This document shows, in pieces, positions 22,590 to 33,232 of a stretch of DNA of 64,000 nucleotides. Numbering within the stretch: position 1 is the first letter of the stretch; each line of letters begins with the position of its first letter. Both the position numbers and the translations under genes were made by a program. The notes under the pieces are model-generated. The model was not told the origin of the DNA and did no database searches. It saw only the letters and a list, made by a program, of their open reading frames with translations. Source of the DNA: Biscogniauxia marginata (Eukaryota > Ascomycota > Sordariomycetes > Xylariales > Xylariaceae); contig MU404075.1 in assembly GCA_022695795.1 (NCBI GenBank), positions 186,001 to 250,000 on the forward strand, written 5' to 3'.

Positions 22590-25500
22590 CTTGGAATTGG
22601 AGTTGTTGCTGAAAGCCTCAGGTATGTCGGACTGTCGATACTGTGGGTATTGGGCGTAGTGATGGTCTTGCTCAGGCTGGGGAGGGTGTTGAGGAAAGTT
22701 GCCGTAAGATTGGTTCGAGGATATTTGGTGAAAACCAGCGTCTCCGGACAGGAGGGACCGGTCGCCTGCTGAATGGAAAGCCAGATTGGCGGCGCGAGAC
22801 TCCTCGGGATTCGAGGAGTCGACAGATCAATCAGAAAGAGGCGCGATGCGACGGAGATGGAGACGGGGGGTGGTATTCTTTGTCCTCGCTGCCACGGTCG
22901 GGGGGCAAATTGCACTTGTGACCAGTGCCAACGGGCGCGGGTCGTGAGCCGATGGGATGCCGGTCTACCGATGGGAGGGAAAACGAGCGTGATACTATGG
23001 ATAGAAGCCGAGGGACTGACTACAAACAGACGGTGATTCCTAAGTCTCGCAGAAACGTTGGTTGGGGGTTGCGGATTGTGGATTGCGGAGAGAAGAGAAA
23101 AAAGAAGATGGAGTTTTAAAAAGCTGAGGCGTCACTGTAACGCCAGTTGCATTACAGAACGGAGAGTTGAGATTTGGTTAGATTGAAGGCGAGAAAGGGT
23201 TGGAAAATGGTTGCTGTTGCTGGGCTCGGCTGAAACAAGTTCACGGGTTTGATCCGTGACTGGGGGGGGCGACCGGATGGGATTGCTTAAGGGAGGGCGA
23301 GGGAGGGGGGAGGGGGGGCACTCGGCGGCATGCGCTTTTCTCGTTGCTCTGGTAGAAGAGAAAAAGAAACAGAAAAAAGAGTATGGCGTGTCGTAAAAGG
23401 AGATTGTGTAGTATTGCTCGATCAGCAAACAAATACTGAATGCTGACACCACAGGCTGGTCTCCTCCTTTTTGGGGGGATTGGCTCGTATTGTTGAATGC
23501 AAAGACGCGCGATGCACTTGAAAGTCTCTTAGCGAGCGGCAAAGGGGGCGGACCTGTGTGATTTGTTCTCTCTGGTCGCCAGTGATACAATAATGCATCT
23601 GCACGAGTAGAAAGCGTGCAGGAAATGGAGAGGGAAACAAGACAAATAAAAGAAGAGAAGGGGAAAAAAAAGGTATCTTGCCAGCGGCAAAGTAGGTTCA
23701 ATTAGTTTAAAAGAGTTGAAGAAATTCGCAGTTCAGGGACCAGAGTCCAAAAAGCTAGGTACTTTACGCTAATGAGATGAGGCAGACAGGCTGTGCTGCT
23801 AAAAAAAACTGGGGGATCCCTTATTATTTTCTTCGCTACGCAATACTTACACCCAGACGGTACATCGGGAGGACTTTGACATTACCTAATGGTACTAAGT
23901 AGCTGATGCTAATCTAAGCCGCCGGCATATCCCGCAAACCACTAACATAATCTACATATTATGTTCCGGCATATTACATCTCTCTTATGTATTTAAAAAA
24001 GGCCTCCGGGGAAAAACTACAGGGCTCCATGTCAATTCAGACCTCTGGGCTTTGACGTGCAACTCGGGTCGGGAGTTGCATATCTGGTAAAGTGTAAGTA
24101 CCGATGTGTGTACGCTAGTACGTACCACCTAACGCTACATACCTACCTAGCATTCTCAGCTGCCGGAACTTTGTATGTACAGCCACTTTGCTGTAACTAC
24201 ACTAGGAGGAAAAGTTGACCTATGAATCAAGATACACATACATATACATCCGTAAGAGGTACCTAAGTTATATTTAATACTTACCTACCTAGAGTATTCA
24301 TCTACCCAGGCACGCATAGTCTAGGGAAGAACTGCAGTCTTGAGACAGTTTCATAGAATAAGGGAAGAGAAGGGAACCAACAGACAAATGAAGCCGGACT
24401 ATTATAAGGTACAGGTCTCGAGAATTGGCGTGATGACCAGACGGCTTGTCTTGTTTTCAGTGCACCTTGGCAGCTTGGGATGGACGACGCCACGCTTACC
24501 TCTTGGATTTTGTAGTCAGCTGCAGTCTACCGACGGTCTTCCCTAATTGTAAGTACTTCGTACTAGGGAATGATCGTCATGAGATGCGAACGTCCCACTT
24601 TACCTCCAGAATCATGCGCAATATAGCCAAGTTACCTGTTTTGTCATGGAGATAATAGATATTTCTCTGTAGGTACATAGGTAGGTGTTTATATGTACGT
24701 ACCTAGGTATGTAGTTTAAAATCTTCGATACTTCCATCTCTGGAACGTCATGGAAGCTCTAATATCCCCTAGGTTAGTCCCTTTTTACACTAGACAGAAA
24801 CCCTCTTTAGTAACGGTAGGACGGGCATCTGGCAGGCGGTCTGGCAGGGCATCGGAACACCGAAGAGGAGGATACGCCCTGCTAGTGCAGCACTAGTGTA
24901 GGCAGTTCGACCCGCCGAGTGGACTCACGAGGGCTGTGAGCGCAGCCGCTGAGCCACTCTGGGCGACAAGTTCGCATTGACGGCCCGGCCAAGTTCTCGA
25001 CCCTTTATCGCATCACCGGCACCGCAATGACGACTTCGCACAGATAGCTGAGCTATATGTGGACATGTCTCTTGCTTTTCATGGGGTAAGCTACAAGTCT
25101 CTGCCTTACCAGCCCGTTTCCCCAGGAATAGACCGGTGGTACTTTTTTGTTGTTCTTAGTGCTGATCTGAAACGGAAGGTTGGAAGCATTTGAAACGGGT
25201 TTGGAGACGAGATATGCACCCTACGTGCCGGCAACCCAGGTACTAAGCTCAAAGGGGACTAAACCTAGGTAGGTACTTACCTCCTGCAGGTAAGAGGTAG
25301 GAGTTTCTGAGTACCTACGTATGTATCTATCTGTACTACATGTACCTTGCAAGTTGAGGGGGAAACGGATTGACAGGATAGAGCGGACCTGGAGAAAAGA
25401 TCTGACGAGTTACCGGAATTATTAGAATTAAAATTGATTTAGACTACCTCATATGTAGAGACCTAGGTTTATACATAGGTAGTTGTACTGTATGGGGAAT

Positions 25501-25870
25501 ATCCAGGGGTGAATTGAATGAATTGGATATTACATATACGAGAACGAGAACCGCCAAGTACCTACCTACCTACATAAGACTCTAACCTTAAGTTGCATCT
25601 ATATAGGTACCTAGCGAAAGTTTTTCTTGTTGAGGCGGAAAGAACTGGGAGACAAGGTAGTTTCCATTTGCTAGGGTACCTAAGCTGCACGTCTGCCAAG
25701 ATGCACAGACCACTACATAGTACGCTAGGTATTCCCCGACCCGAGTGAACGAAGCGCGTCGAGCGTTGCGGTGTCGCAAATTACTACGTCAAAAAAACAT
25801 TCACCTTTTTTTTGGGGCGGCCCAGACAGAACCATCATCTCGACCATACCACGTGCTAGATCCGGGCAAG
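22590..25870. other. Long divergent intergenic region
   Basis: 3.3 kb between the UPF0658 and PSY4 start codons. The first 500 bp are the UPF0658 leader and promoter. Minus-strand open frames at 23.1-23.7 kb are Phe/Pro/Ser-rich and carry no signature. TAGGTA/TACCTA motifs are dense at 24250-24295, 24668-24712, 25262-25282 and 25556-25620. A tRNA-like sequence sits at 24901-24967. No protein gene is supported. Confidence 0.55.
24901..24967 (-). repeat. Degenerate tRNA-like sequence, possible SINE head
   Basis: Read on the minus strand from 24967, the sequence has an A-box-like TGGCTCAGCGG (24946-24956), then a perfect 5 bp stem CTCAC/GTGAG with a 7 nt loop in the anticodon-arm position, then a B-box-like GGGTCGAACTG (24903-24913), at tRNA-like spacing. 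The T stem is poorly paired and the loop lacks the invariant U33, so it is not a working tRNA. The GC-rich sequence continuing to about 24830 could be a SINE body. No clear A-rich tail or target-site duplication is seen. Confidence 0.35.
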
Positions 25871-27747
25871 ATGATGGAAATTGAAGAGGATGACATTCTG
25901 CGTAACGTCGCCAACGGCGACTCCATGGACTAGTGAGCCTCAGACTCCCACTATTCTGTCCGGCCCTTCGTAGCTTGTTCGTAGGAGGTCTGGTCTGGTC
26001 GCTAACTGGTTGTTGGAATAGTTCCGTTTGGCCAGCCTTGCTGCCGCGCATAGTCTCCCGGATCGAGAAGGTCTAAGATGAACAGCTCCATATGCCCGCA
26101 GTCGGAATCTCTAATTGCTGACCGTGGTCTCAACAGATCGCCCGTGATGAATTCCCTATTCCTCGGCCGCTGCCATCCACCATCGTCCCGTCTTCCATCC
26201 CGCATCCCACCACGCAGCCCGAGTCGGATGCAGCCGAGAACTTCCTGTCTCCTCTCCCGTTCTCTCCTGTAGAGGCCTCTAGTTCGGCCTCGTCCCAGGA
26301 CACGAACAAGGAAAACACACCTGCCGCGCCACGGACGGCTGCCCTGCCTACCCCGGCTCCCATTTCTACAGCTCCCCTCCCGCCTGGCACTCTGCCGCCG
26401 CAGATCGTACATATGCTTACCGAGATCACATCTACCTTGAAATCCACCTTTCCTACATATCCGCCGCACACAATACAACGTCTTTCGGAACTCATCATCG
26501 CCCCGAAACACCACTACCGTTCCCTCGCGACCTATCTCCATGCTCTCGACCGAGTCGTTCATGTGACATCCGGTCTGAACATCTACCCGCTACCCCCGGC
26601 TGTCTCCGATATATCGCCAGGGACGCTTCTTCCCAACGGGACATCCGAAAATGCGCCCGTGTCTTCGCACTGGGCTGCGCCAGGGAGCGACGAAGCACTC
26701 GGCGGTGCCCTCCTGACGCCCATCCCGTGGCTCCAGCCCAACCACCAGGCTATGTCAGCATCTCCGCAACCACAGCCACAGTCCGCCGTCGCGACACCGG
26801 ACACGCCTAATCAGCCCGGCGATCTGGAAGGGGAGGTGCGGACAGAGAGCACAGAGACAATCGACGGCCCCAACGGCGTCGGCAGCATCGAGACCGTTTC
26901 GGTCTCCGTGAACGGCATTCCGTCGATGGGGGCGCGCGGAGTAGGCGTGACGCAAGGTGAGTTATTACGCCAAGAGCAACGAGCGGGCATCGTTCCAGTG
27001 AGCCAGCTCGTGCCGAGTCACCACGTGCACTCAGGAAACGTCCAAGCCCTTCAACATCAACATATCCAAGCCCGTCTCCATCTTCAAAACCATCAAGCCC
27101 GATCCTCTTCTACTGCAGCATCGCCTGACTCATCGACCTCAGCAACACCGCCGTCCTCTTCAACACCATCCTCGGCGACCCTCGATGAAGAAGAAAGGGA
27201 GGAGGGCGCTACACCCGCCGAGATAGCCGCGGCTCAAGACCCGGCCAACGCCCCCGTGGCGTCTGTCCGTACTACCAATGCCGAAGACGAGGAGAAGCCG
27301 CACGCGCGTGGGCCGGAGGAGATTGGCCCGAATGACCTAGGTCCTCAGAGCGCGAGCAGCACGTCTACTATCAGCGGTTCCGGGGGCGTCGAGATGCAGG
27401 GAATCGACCTCCAGGCCGCCGTGGGCCGGAAAGCGGTAGACAACGCACCAGCGAGGTCATCGCCTGACGCTGCTGCCGGGAAGGAAGAACAGAAGGAAGG
27501 AGAAGGCAGAAAGGAGGAAAACGATGGCGAGCAGATGGACGTGGAAATGGGCGGGCAGGAAACACTACAGACCGAACGGGCTACCACGCCCAAGCGCGAG
27601 GCCGAAAACGGCCTCGGGGGTGCGACGAGCAAGCGGTTAAAGGAGGACGAGGGCGCGGTAGGGAGGACGGAGAAGCGGGTTCAGGATAAGATAGAAGTGG
27701 ACGAAGGCAAACAGGAGAAAGACGAAGATGCCATGGATAAGGACTGA
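25871..27747 (+). CDS. PSY4: Protein phosphatase 4 regulatory subunit R2 (PPP4R2/Psy4)
   Basis: Three exons, 25871-25932, 26022-26070 and 26137-27747, give 573 residues. PPP4R2-type subunits target PP4 phosphatase, which dephosphorylates phospho-H2A and other DNA-damage and cell-cycle substrates. The N-terminus reads MMEIEEDDILRNVANGDSMD; splicing makes the conserved Tyr-Ser-Val-Trp-Pro (YSVWP) and IEKIARDEFPIPRP. The core motif TYPPHTIQRLSELI with HHYRSLATYLHALDRVVHVT and IYPLPPA (about 205-245) is the PPP4R2 signature. Residues 250-573 are low-complexity: Gln/His-rich, Ser/Thr-rich, then alternating Lys/Glu with a basic KRLKEDEGA segment. The 49-nt middle exon is short but phase-consistent and restores conserved residues, so I trust it. 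It converges with RAD50, also a DNA-repair gene; this is probably coincidence. Confidence 0.88.
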
Positions 27748-29305
27748 GGATATTCTTTCCAGGTATATACATAAAACTTCTACTTTTTTTTCCTATGAAC
27801 CTGAGATACCTTACCTGCCTCCACCGGGGTCTTACCTCCATACTATATACGTACATTGTATATGGGGCAATACGACATGCGAATCAAATGAAAATAAGTC
27901 AATGGCGAACCCCCCCCCCCCCCCTTTTTTTTTTTTTTTTCTTTTTCTTTTTTTCCTTTCTACAACTTTTGGACAGTATCAAGGGGCGGAGAGAGGTAGG
28001 GAAGGGGGAAGTCTTATGGAATGGTCTGGTCGGGCGGTTTTGTGGCTTGGGGGGAAATTGATTTTTTATTTTGGCTTGGGATGAGGTAAACTGGAGGCGT
28101 CTTGGGCAGGGCAGGTATATATCTATCCGCTACTTGGTTTTATTTTCCTTCCCTTCTCGTAGCTGATAGGGGTTCATAGTTTTTTTTTTTTTTCTCTCTC
28201 GACTTAAGCTTGGTTATCCTTTAGTTTGAGCTCGGCAACCTGGGAGCGAATAGAGATGGGGAAGGGAAAGGGGAAATAGAAGGGGGGGGGGGGGCAAATG
28301 TATGATACGGTAGCGAGGCATTCTGTTCTACTCTGTGTTTTGCGTAGGTTGTGGTGGGGGATATCAAATAAGTCAAGTCTTAGGTCAGCGAGTCACGAGA
28401 AGAAGGGGGGTTGTTGGGTTCGAGGATATATAGGGGAGAAGATTCGTTAGATCGATGTATGGCTTATTGGAAGGGGATGGGAGAAGAGAGCAGGAGAATA
28501 ATGAATGAACAGACTGCACGAACAGATAAAGGCTAAGACCGAAGAAGAGATGGGGATGGAACGGGTGTACGACATGGAGCAGAAATGCACGTAGGTAGGA
28601 TCACGAAATGTTTCTTATTTCGTACTATATCGACGTATTATCGATGTGTACGTGTACCATCACGAACGCGTTTCATTTTGCTCGTCCGTACTATGCATTC
28701 ACTGACCTAAGTATAGCTGCTTACTCTCTCTCCCTGTTCCCCCTTTCCCATCCAGATTAAGTTAAAAGTAGCACGGTAAGTACCTAACAAGTTGTAATTC
28801 ACAAGCGAAGCAAGTAACTAGTCATACACATACATAAGTACCTAGTCAGTCATCCATTATATACGAGAATTTCTCTCAACTAAGTCCTTTCCTTCCTTTT
28901 CCCTGTTCGTCCTCCATATAGCAAGTGGAAGCTATATATATATATATAAAACCCCCCACGGTCCCACAGGTAAATAAAAGGGGGGAGGGGGGAAAGGGGG
29001 GGCCGGGCAAAACGCCACGCTAATGCGATGCGATACGACCAAGCAGTAAAGCAGAAATCAAAGACCTAGCCAGATCACGCCGGAACAGCGGTAACCCACA
29101 GACAGAACAAGAGAAATGTCAGATCAGATAAGCACGAAGCTGAAACGCTCAAACACTCAAACGAACGCCCAGAGCACATGCCAAGCGAAGAAAAACGCCC
29201 CGTATCCGTAACCTCCGAATTGCCGCGCCGGCATAATCATTTCCTTCGCCCCATCCGGACGAATCACCACCACCGCCGTTATTACCGTGGCCGTTATCGT
29301 CGCCC
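27748..29305. other. Convergent intergenic region with homopolymers
   Basis: 1.56 kb between the 3' ends of PSY4 and RAD50. It contains C15 followed directly by T16 (27910-27940), T13 near 28180, G13 (28282-28294) and a TA microsatellite near 28936. No gene is seen. Confidence 0.6.
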
Positions 29306-32300
29306 TCAGACGACCGACGAGATGCTCTCCCTCGATATGACGCTGTTCTGGTTCTGGTCGCGCTTGACGCGGTAGAACACGTCGCAGAAGTCGGAGCAGC
29401 GCATGTGGCGCAGGAACTCCTCGTCGTGCGTGATGACGATGAGCTGGAAGTTGCTCTGCGCCTTGCGGGCCTTGATGATCTCGTGCAGGCTCTCGGCGAG
29501 GCTCTTGATGTTGTCGCGGTCGAGGTTCGTCGTCGGCTCGTCGAGCGCGATCAGCCCGCAGCCGACCCCGAACGACTCGGCGAGCGCGAGCCGGATGATG
29601 ATGGACGCCAGCACCTTCTGACCGGCTGAGCAGCGGCCCCGCATGTCCATCTCCGTGTCCTGCTTCACCATGCAGACGCGATAGTTGTAGGTACCGCGGC
29701 CACTGGTGGCCTCGCTATCTGACTTGATGAGAATCGTGTCAATATCGGTGCCCTGATATGTGCTCTGCCAGAGCTCGCCAGCGATTCGGTTTACTTCCTC
29801 CATTTTTAGAGCGTGGTACTTCATAATGGCATTGTTGAGGGCTGTGCCGTACCTTCCAAGGTCTTCGATTGCCGCCTTGGTGGTCTCAACCCTGATGTGC
29901 GTCTCACGATACTTCTGAGCTGCGTCATGGTAGTCCGTTTCCCACTCTACAAGTAGACGTCCTAGTTCGTCATCTTTGGTTCTCATGGCTCCCATCATGG
30001 CACCTCGCTCGGCAGTCAGCAGCTGTCCTTGGGACTCATATGCTTTGGCCTCTTGTTTGAGTCGTTCATAATCTTCGTTGGCATTACGAGACTCGAGCTG
30101 TTTTATGTCGTGCTTGAGATCCTCAATGTCACGTAGGGTCTTTCGGTAGTTCAGGTTTTCAATGATATTCTTCTTCTTTCCCTCGCTATTGTTGACCTCC
30201 TCCTGAATCTTGTTGATGAGTGTAGCGAGATCATTCATGTCTTTGTCAATGCGTTTAATCGTATTATCTAGCGACTGGATCGCCCGCTCATTCGCAACGA
30301 GATTTGCCGGCCCACCACGATCAAGGTAATCCTGGATATCACTGCCGACCATCTTGAGCTCGCTCACTGAGCTCGCTAGCGCATCCCTCTCATCAGCGAC
30401 TTTCTTCTCCTTCATACGCCCTCTCTGCTGGATATCGTCCCGAATCGCTCGAGCCTTAGAAATTTCGGGTTCGACTGATTCCAGGTCCTTGTCTGCTTGC
30501 TGGATGACTTCCTTTTGTTTGTTCATGTCATCCTTTTGGGCTTGGATTTGATTTTGGTATTCTTTCTTTCTCTCTAGCTGTCTCACGGCATGGCTGATTT
30601 TGTTTTTTAGTTCACTTCGCTGTAGCTCTAGCGAATTGACTGTGTCTCGCGCTCGTTGCTTATCGCTCGAAAGTTTCGAAATCGTGTTCTTCACAATTCG
30701 CAGCTGCTCGCCACATTGGGCTTGCAACTCGTTGATCTCTTGAGTACTTCGGATCGAACTGCTAGACTGTTGCTGGGTCATGATTCGGTCGACCTGGGCT
30801 GAGGCATCCTCGATGTCCTTTTGCGTTTGAGAAATGCTAAGAACCGTTTTGCTCATCGAGTCGATCTCTTGCCGCTCTTCCTGCTTTTCTCGGACGACTT
30901 CGTCCAAATCTTCCAAAAGTCGTACCATGCTGTCCTCTTTCGCCTGAGTTTCTCTGATTTCCTTGTCCGACTCGGTCTTCTCTAATAAGAGTCGCGAGTA
31001 GGTTTCACCCTGAGGACGAACAGTTCGCAATTGTCCTACTAGCTCCTCACACTCAGAGAGATCGTTTTGCAGCTCCTCCTTCTTGAACCCTTCGAGAACA
31101 GTCTTGATTTTCGCAGCTAGCCTTGACTTCTCGCCTGCATCAGCAAAAGGACGTTCGCACAATTCACACCGATTCTTCTTGTTTAGTGTTTTCTGACAAC
31201 CTAGATAGTACTGTTGCAGATGTTCGTACATGAATATGTCCTTTTCCAAGTTGAGAATGCTGTCCTCGAGGCGCTCAATTTCTTTAGGGAGACTCTCTAC
31301 TCCTAGAGCCGTTTCCGAGTCGACTCCTTTGAGCGCCTGAAGCACTGCTGACTTGCATCGTTCTATCTCCTCGTCGCGTTTCTTGGCCTTCCCTTTGGCG
31401 TTTGTAAGTGCGAACTGGAGTTGCTTGAGCTGCTGGAGATGATCATCACGTTTTCGAGACGCGCCATCGTAGGCCTGGGTTTTCGTCTGAAGAGCTTTCT
31501 GGAACTCGCGATCGACCGTCGCAGGCTGCCAGGACCTGCCCACCATAGTAGACAGTTTATCGCCCCAGGTGCTAGTGAGAGTATCTAATTTTCGCTTCTT
31601 CTCAGCTAGCTCCGTCTTGCGAAGGTCGAGCTGTGCCCGATCGGAGAGCAGTTGCGTGGCCTCAATAAGTTCTAGACCAAGCCTACTACTCTCGCTCTCA
31701 AGTTGTTGCAGTTGATCGTTTTCGCGCTGTAGTTTCTGGTCGAAGTCGGCATTTTGCAAATCCTGTGATGCCTGTTGTAGTTTTTGCTCCAGTCCTTTGA
31801 AGTCGGAGTCGAGAAGGGCTTTAGCGCCTTCGTCGACGTCCACGGAATTCAGGTCCCTCTGAAAAGCGGCAATTTGTTTTTCACAGGCGGCAATTCGCTG
31901 CTTGGCAAAAACGCGGTTCTGAGTGTATCGTGATTTATGGCCTTCCAGTTCCGTGATGGCAGCAGTCTTCTTATCCACCTCGTCGGCGTTCTCGCCCTGG
32001 AGATGCTCGAGCTCGTGCTTTTTATCTGCCAGGAGCCGTTGTATCCGGTCGTAGAATGATTGCACCTTTCGGTCATCCAAATCACCATCAAACCCACGAA
32101 TACTATGCACCTGAGCAGCTTGATGTATCAGCTCGACACGGGTGCTGAGTTGATGCTCGTATTTCGCCTTATCGGATTGGTGCCGGCCCTGTTCTGCTAA
32201 TTTCTCTGACATGTCTTGCCGGGACTGGTCGAGTTCAGCCTTGTATTGCTTGTACTGGAACTTGTTCTCTTCAAGATCCTGCTCGTATCTCGCAACCCGC

Positions 32301-33232
32301 TTCTCGTACTGAGCCAAGGTGTCTTGTAGCCATTCGTCGGACTCGTTTAGCTCGTCATCCATCCTGGACCTAGACTCCTCTAAGTTTTCTTGTCGAAAGT
32401 TGAGCTTGTCCTTTTTCATTTTCATATCAGTGACGATGCTGAGGAAACTGTTTGCCTGCTCATGCATTTGTCTGGCATTCCGCTCGGCCTCGGCTATCTC
32501 TTCTTTCGCCTTGTCACTCCTTGCTCGTAGAGCTTCTATCTCGTCCTGTAGGGCGACGGAACGCTTCTCGCATCGGTCTGCCTTCTCCTTGTTGACCTTC
32601 TCCTGGCCCTCGTGGATCTTTAGCTGGGCTAGTTGTTCGCCCTGCTTCTTGCGCATGACCTTGAGGTTTTCGATGGCCTTTGTATACTTCATAGCCTCGA
32701 ATATCTCGTCGAATCGCTTCTTGAGAGCACTCGGTTCGCTCATTGGCCACAAGGACTCATCCTGATGGCAAAATATGACGGAATCGAGAATGGCGGAAGC
32801 GACTCCCAGGGCGTCGGGGACGGCGGTGTCGAGGTTGGCGCTTTTGCTAGCAGCGACGGACCTCTCACCATTCCGCTTGATGGACAAGGTACCATCAAGG
32901 GTCTTCTGGGTTCTCGAGGATTTCTTGACAGTAAGTTGAATACTGCGGGTGACGACGTAGACGGAGTCGGGTGGGGCCTTGAACTTCAGCTTGACCTGTG
33001 CCTTGACCTCTCTCTCGCCACAAAGTTTCGGATCATGGATGAAAGCTCCTCCCTTGCTGTTAGGGGGCAGCTCGCCGGTGGTGGCATATTTGAGGCACTC
33101 AATAATGGTCGTCTTGCCGGAGCCGTTGTATCCAACGATCAGGGTGAGCGGGGTGTTAAAGGCTATAGTCTCGGGTCCCAGGTGACTGAAGGACCGGACG
33201 CCCTCGATCTGCAGCTTCTCGATCTTGGACAT
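29306..33232 (-). CDS. RAD50: Rad50 DNA double-strand break repair ATPase
   Basis: A single-exon protein of 1308 residues, the normal length for eukaryotic Rad50, the SMC-like ATPase of the Mre11-Rad50-Nbs1/Xrs2 complex that senses and processes DNA double-strand breaks and tethers ends. Walker A is GYNGSGKTT at 34-42. The Q-loop region reads VIFCHQDESLWPM. Two long coiled-coil arms flank the zinc hook, whose CxxC is CELC at about 690 (NRCELCERPFAD). Near the C-terminus the ABC signature is CSAGQKVLASI (about 1203) and Walker B is GLIALDEPTTNLD (about 1230), followed by the H-loop VITHDEEFL. I start at ATG 33232 (MSKIEKLQIEGVRSF); the frame is open 14 codons further upstream as Ser/Pro-rich sequence, which is not conserved in the family. 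Confidence 0.97.
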   Translation of the reverse strand: MSKIEKLQIEGVRSFSHLGPETIAFNTPLTLIVGYNGSGKTTIIECLKYATTGELPPNSKGGAFIHDPKLCGEREVKAQVKLKFKAPPDSVYVVTRSIQLTVKKSSRTQKTLDGTLSIKRNGERSVAASKSANLDTAVPDALGVASAILDSVIFCHQDESLWPMSEPSALKKRFDEIFEAMKYTKAIENLKVMRKKQGEQLAQLKIHEGQEKVNKEKADRCEKRSVALQDEIEALRARSDKAKEEIAEAERNARQMHEQANSFLSIVTDMKMKKDKLNFRQENLEESRSRMDDELNESDEWLQDTLAQYEKRVARYEQDLEENKFQYKQYKAELDQSRQDMSEKLAEQGRHQSDKAKYEHQLSTRVELIHQAAQVHSIRGFDGDLDDRKVQSFYDRIQRLLADKKHELEHLQGENADEVDKKTAAITELEGHKSRYTQNRVFAKQRIAACEKQIAAFQRDLNSVDVDEGAKALLDSDFKGLEQKLQQASQDLQNADFDQKLQRENDQLQQLESESSRLGLELIEATQLLSDRAQLDLRKTELAEKKRKLDTLTSTWGDKLSTMVGRSWQPATVDREFQKALQTKTQAYDGASRKRDDHLQQLKQLQFALTNAKGKAKKRDEEIERCKSAVLQALKGVDSETALGVESLPKEIERLEDSILNLEKDIFMYEHLQQYYLGCQKTLNKKNRCELCERPFADAGEKSRLAAKIKTVLEGFKKEELQNDLSECEELVGQLRTVRPQGETYSRLLLEKTESDKEIRETQAKEDSMVRLLEDLDEVVREKQEERQEIDSMSKTVLSISQTQKDIEDASAQVDRIMTQQQSSSSIRSTQEINELQAQCGEQLRIVKNTISKLSSDKQRARDTVNSLELQRSELKNKISHAVRQLERKKEYQNQIQAQKDDMNKQKEVIQQADKDLESVEPEISKARAIRDDIQQRGRMKEKKVADERDALASSVSELKMVGSDIQDYLDRGGPANLVANERAIQSLDNTIKRIDKDMNDLATLINKIQEEVNNSEGKKKNIIENLNYRKTLRDIEDLKHDIKQLESRNANEDYERLKQEAKAYESQGQLLTAERGAMMGAMRTKDDELGRLLVEWETDYHDAAQKYRETHIRVETTKAAIEDLGRYGTALNNAIMKYHALKMEEVNRIAGELWQSTYQGTDIDTILIKSDSEATSGRGTYNYRVCMVKQDTEMDMRGRCSAGQKVLASIIIRLALAESFGVGCGLIALDEPTTNLDRDNIKSLAESLHEIIKARKAQSNFQLIVITHDEEFLRHMRCSDFCDVFYRVKRDQNQNSVISRESISSVV

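Noticed and set aside
23132..23701. 189-codon minus-strand open frame upstream of the UPF0658 gene
   Set aside because: Phe/Ser/Pro-rich, no homology signature, no intron or start context; more likely promoter composition.
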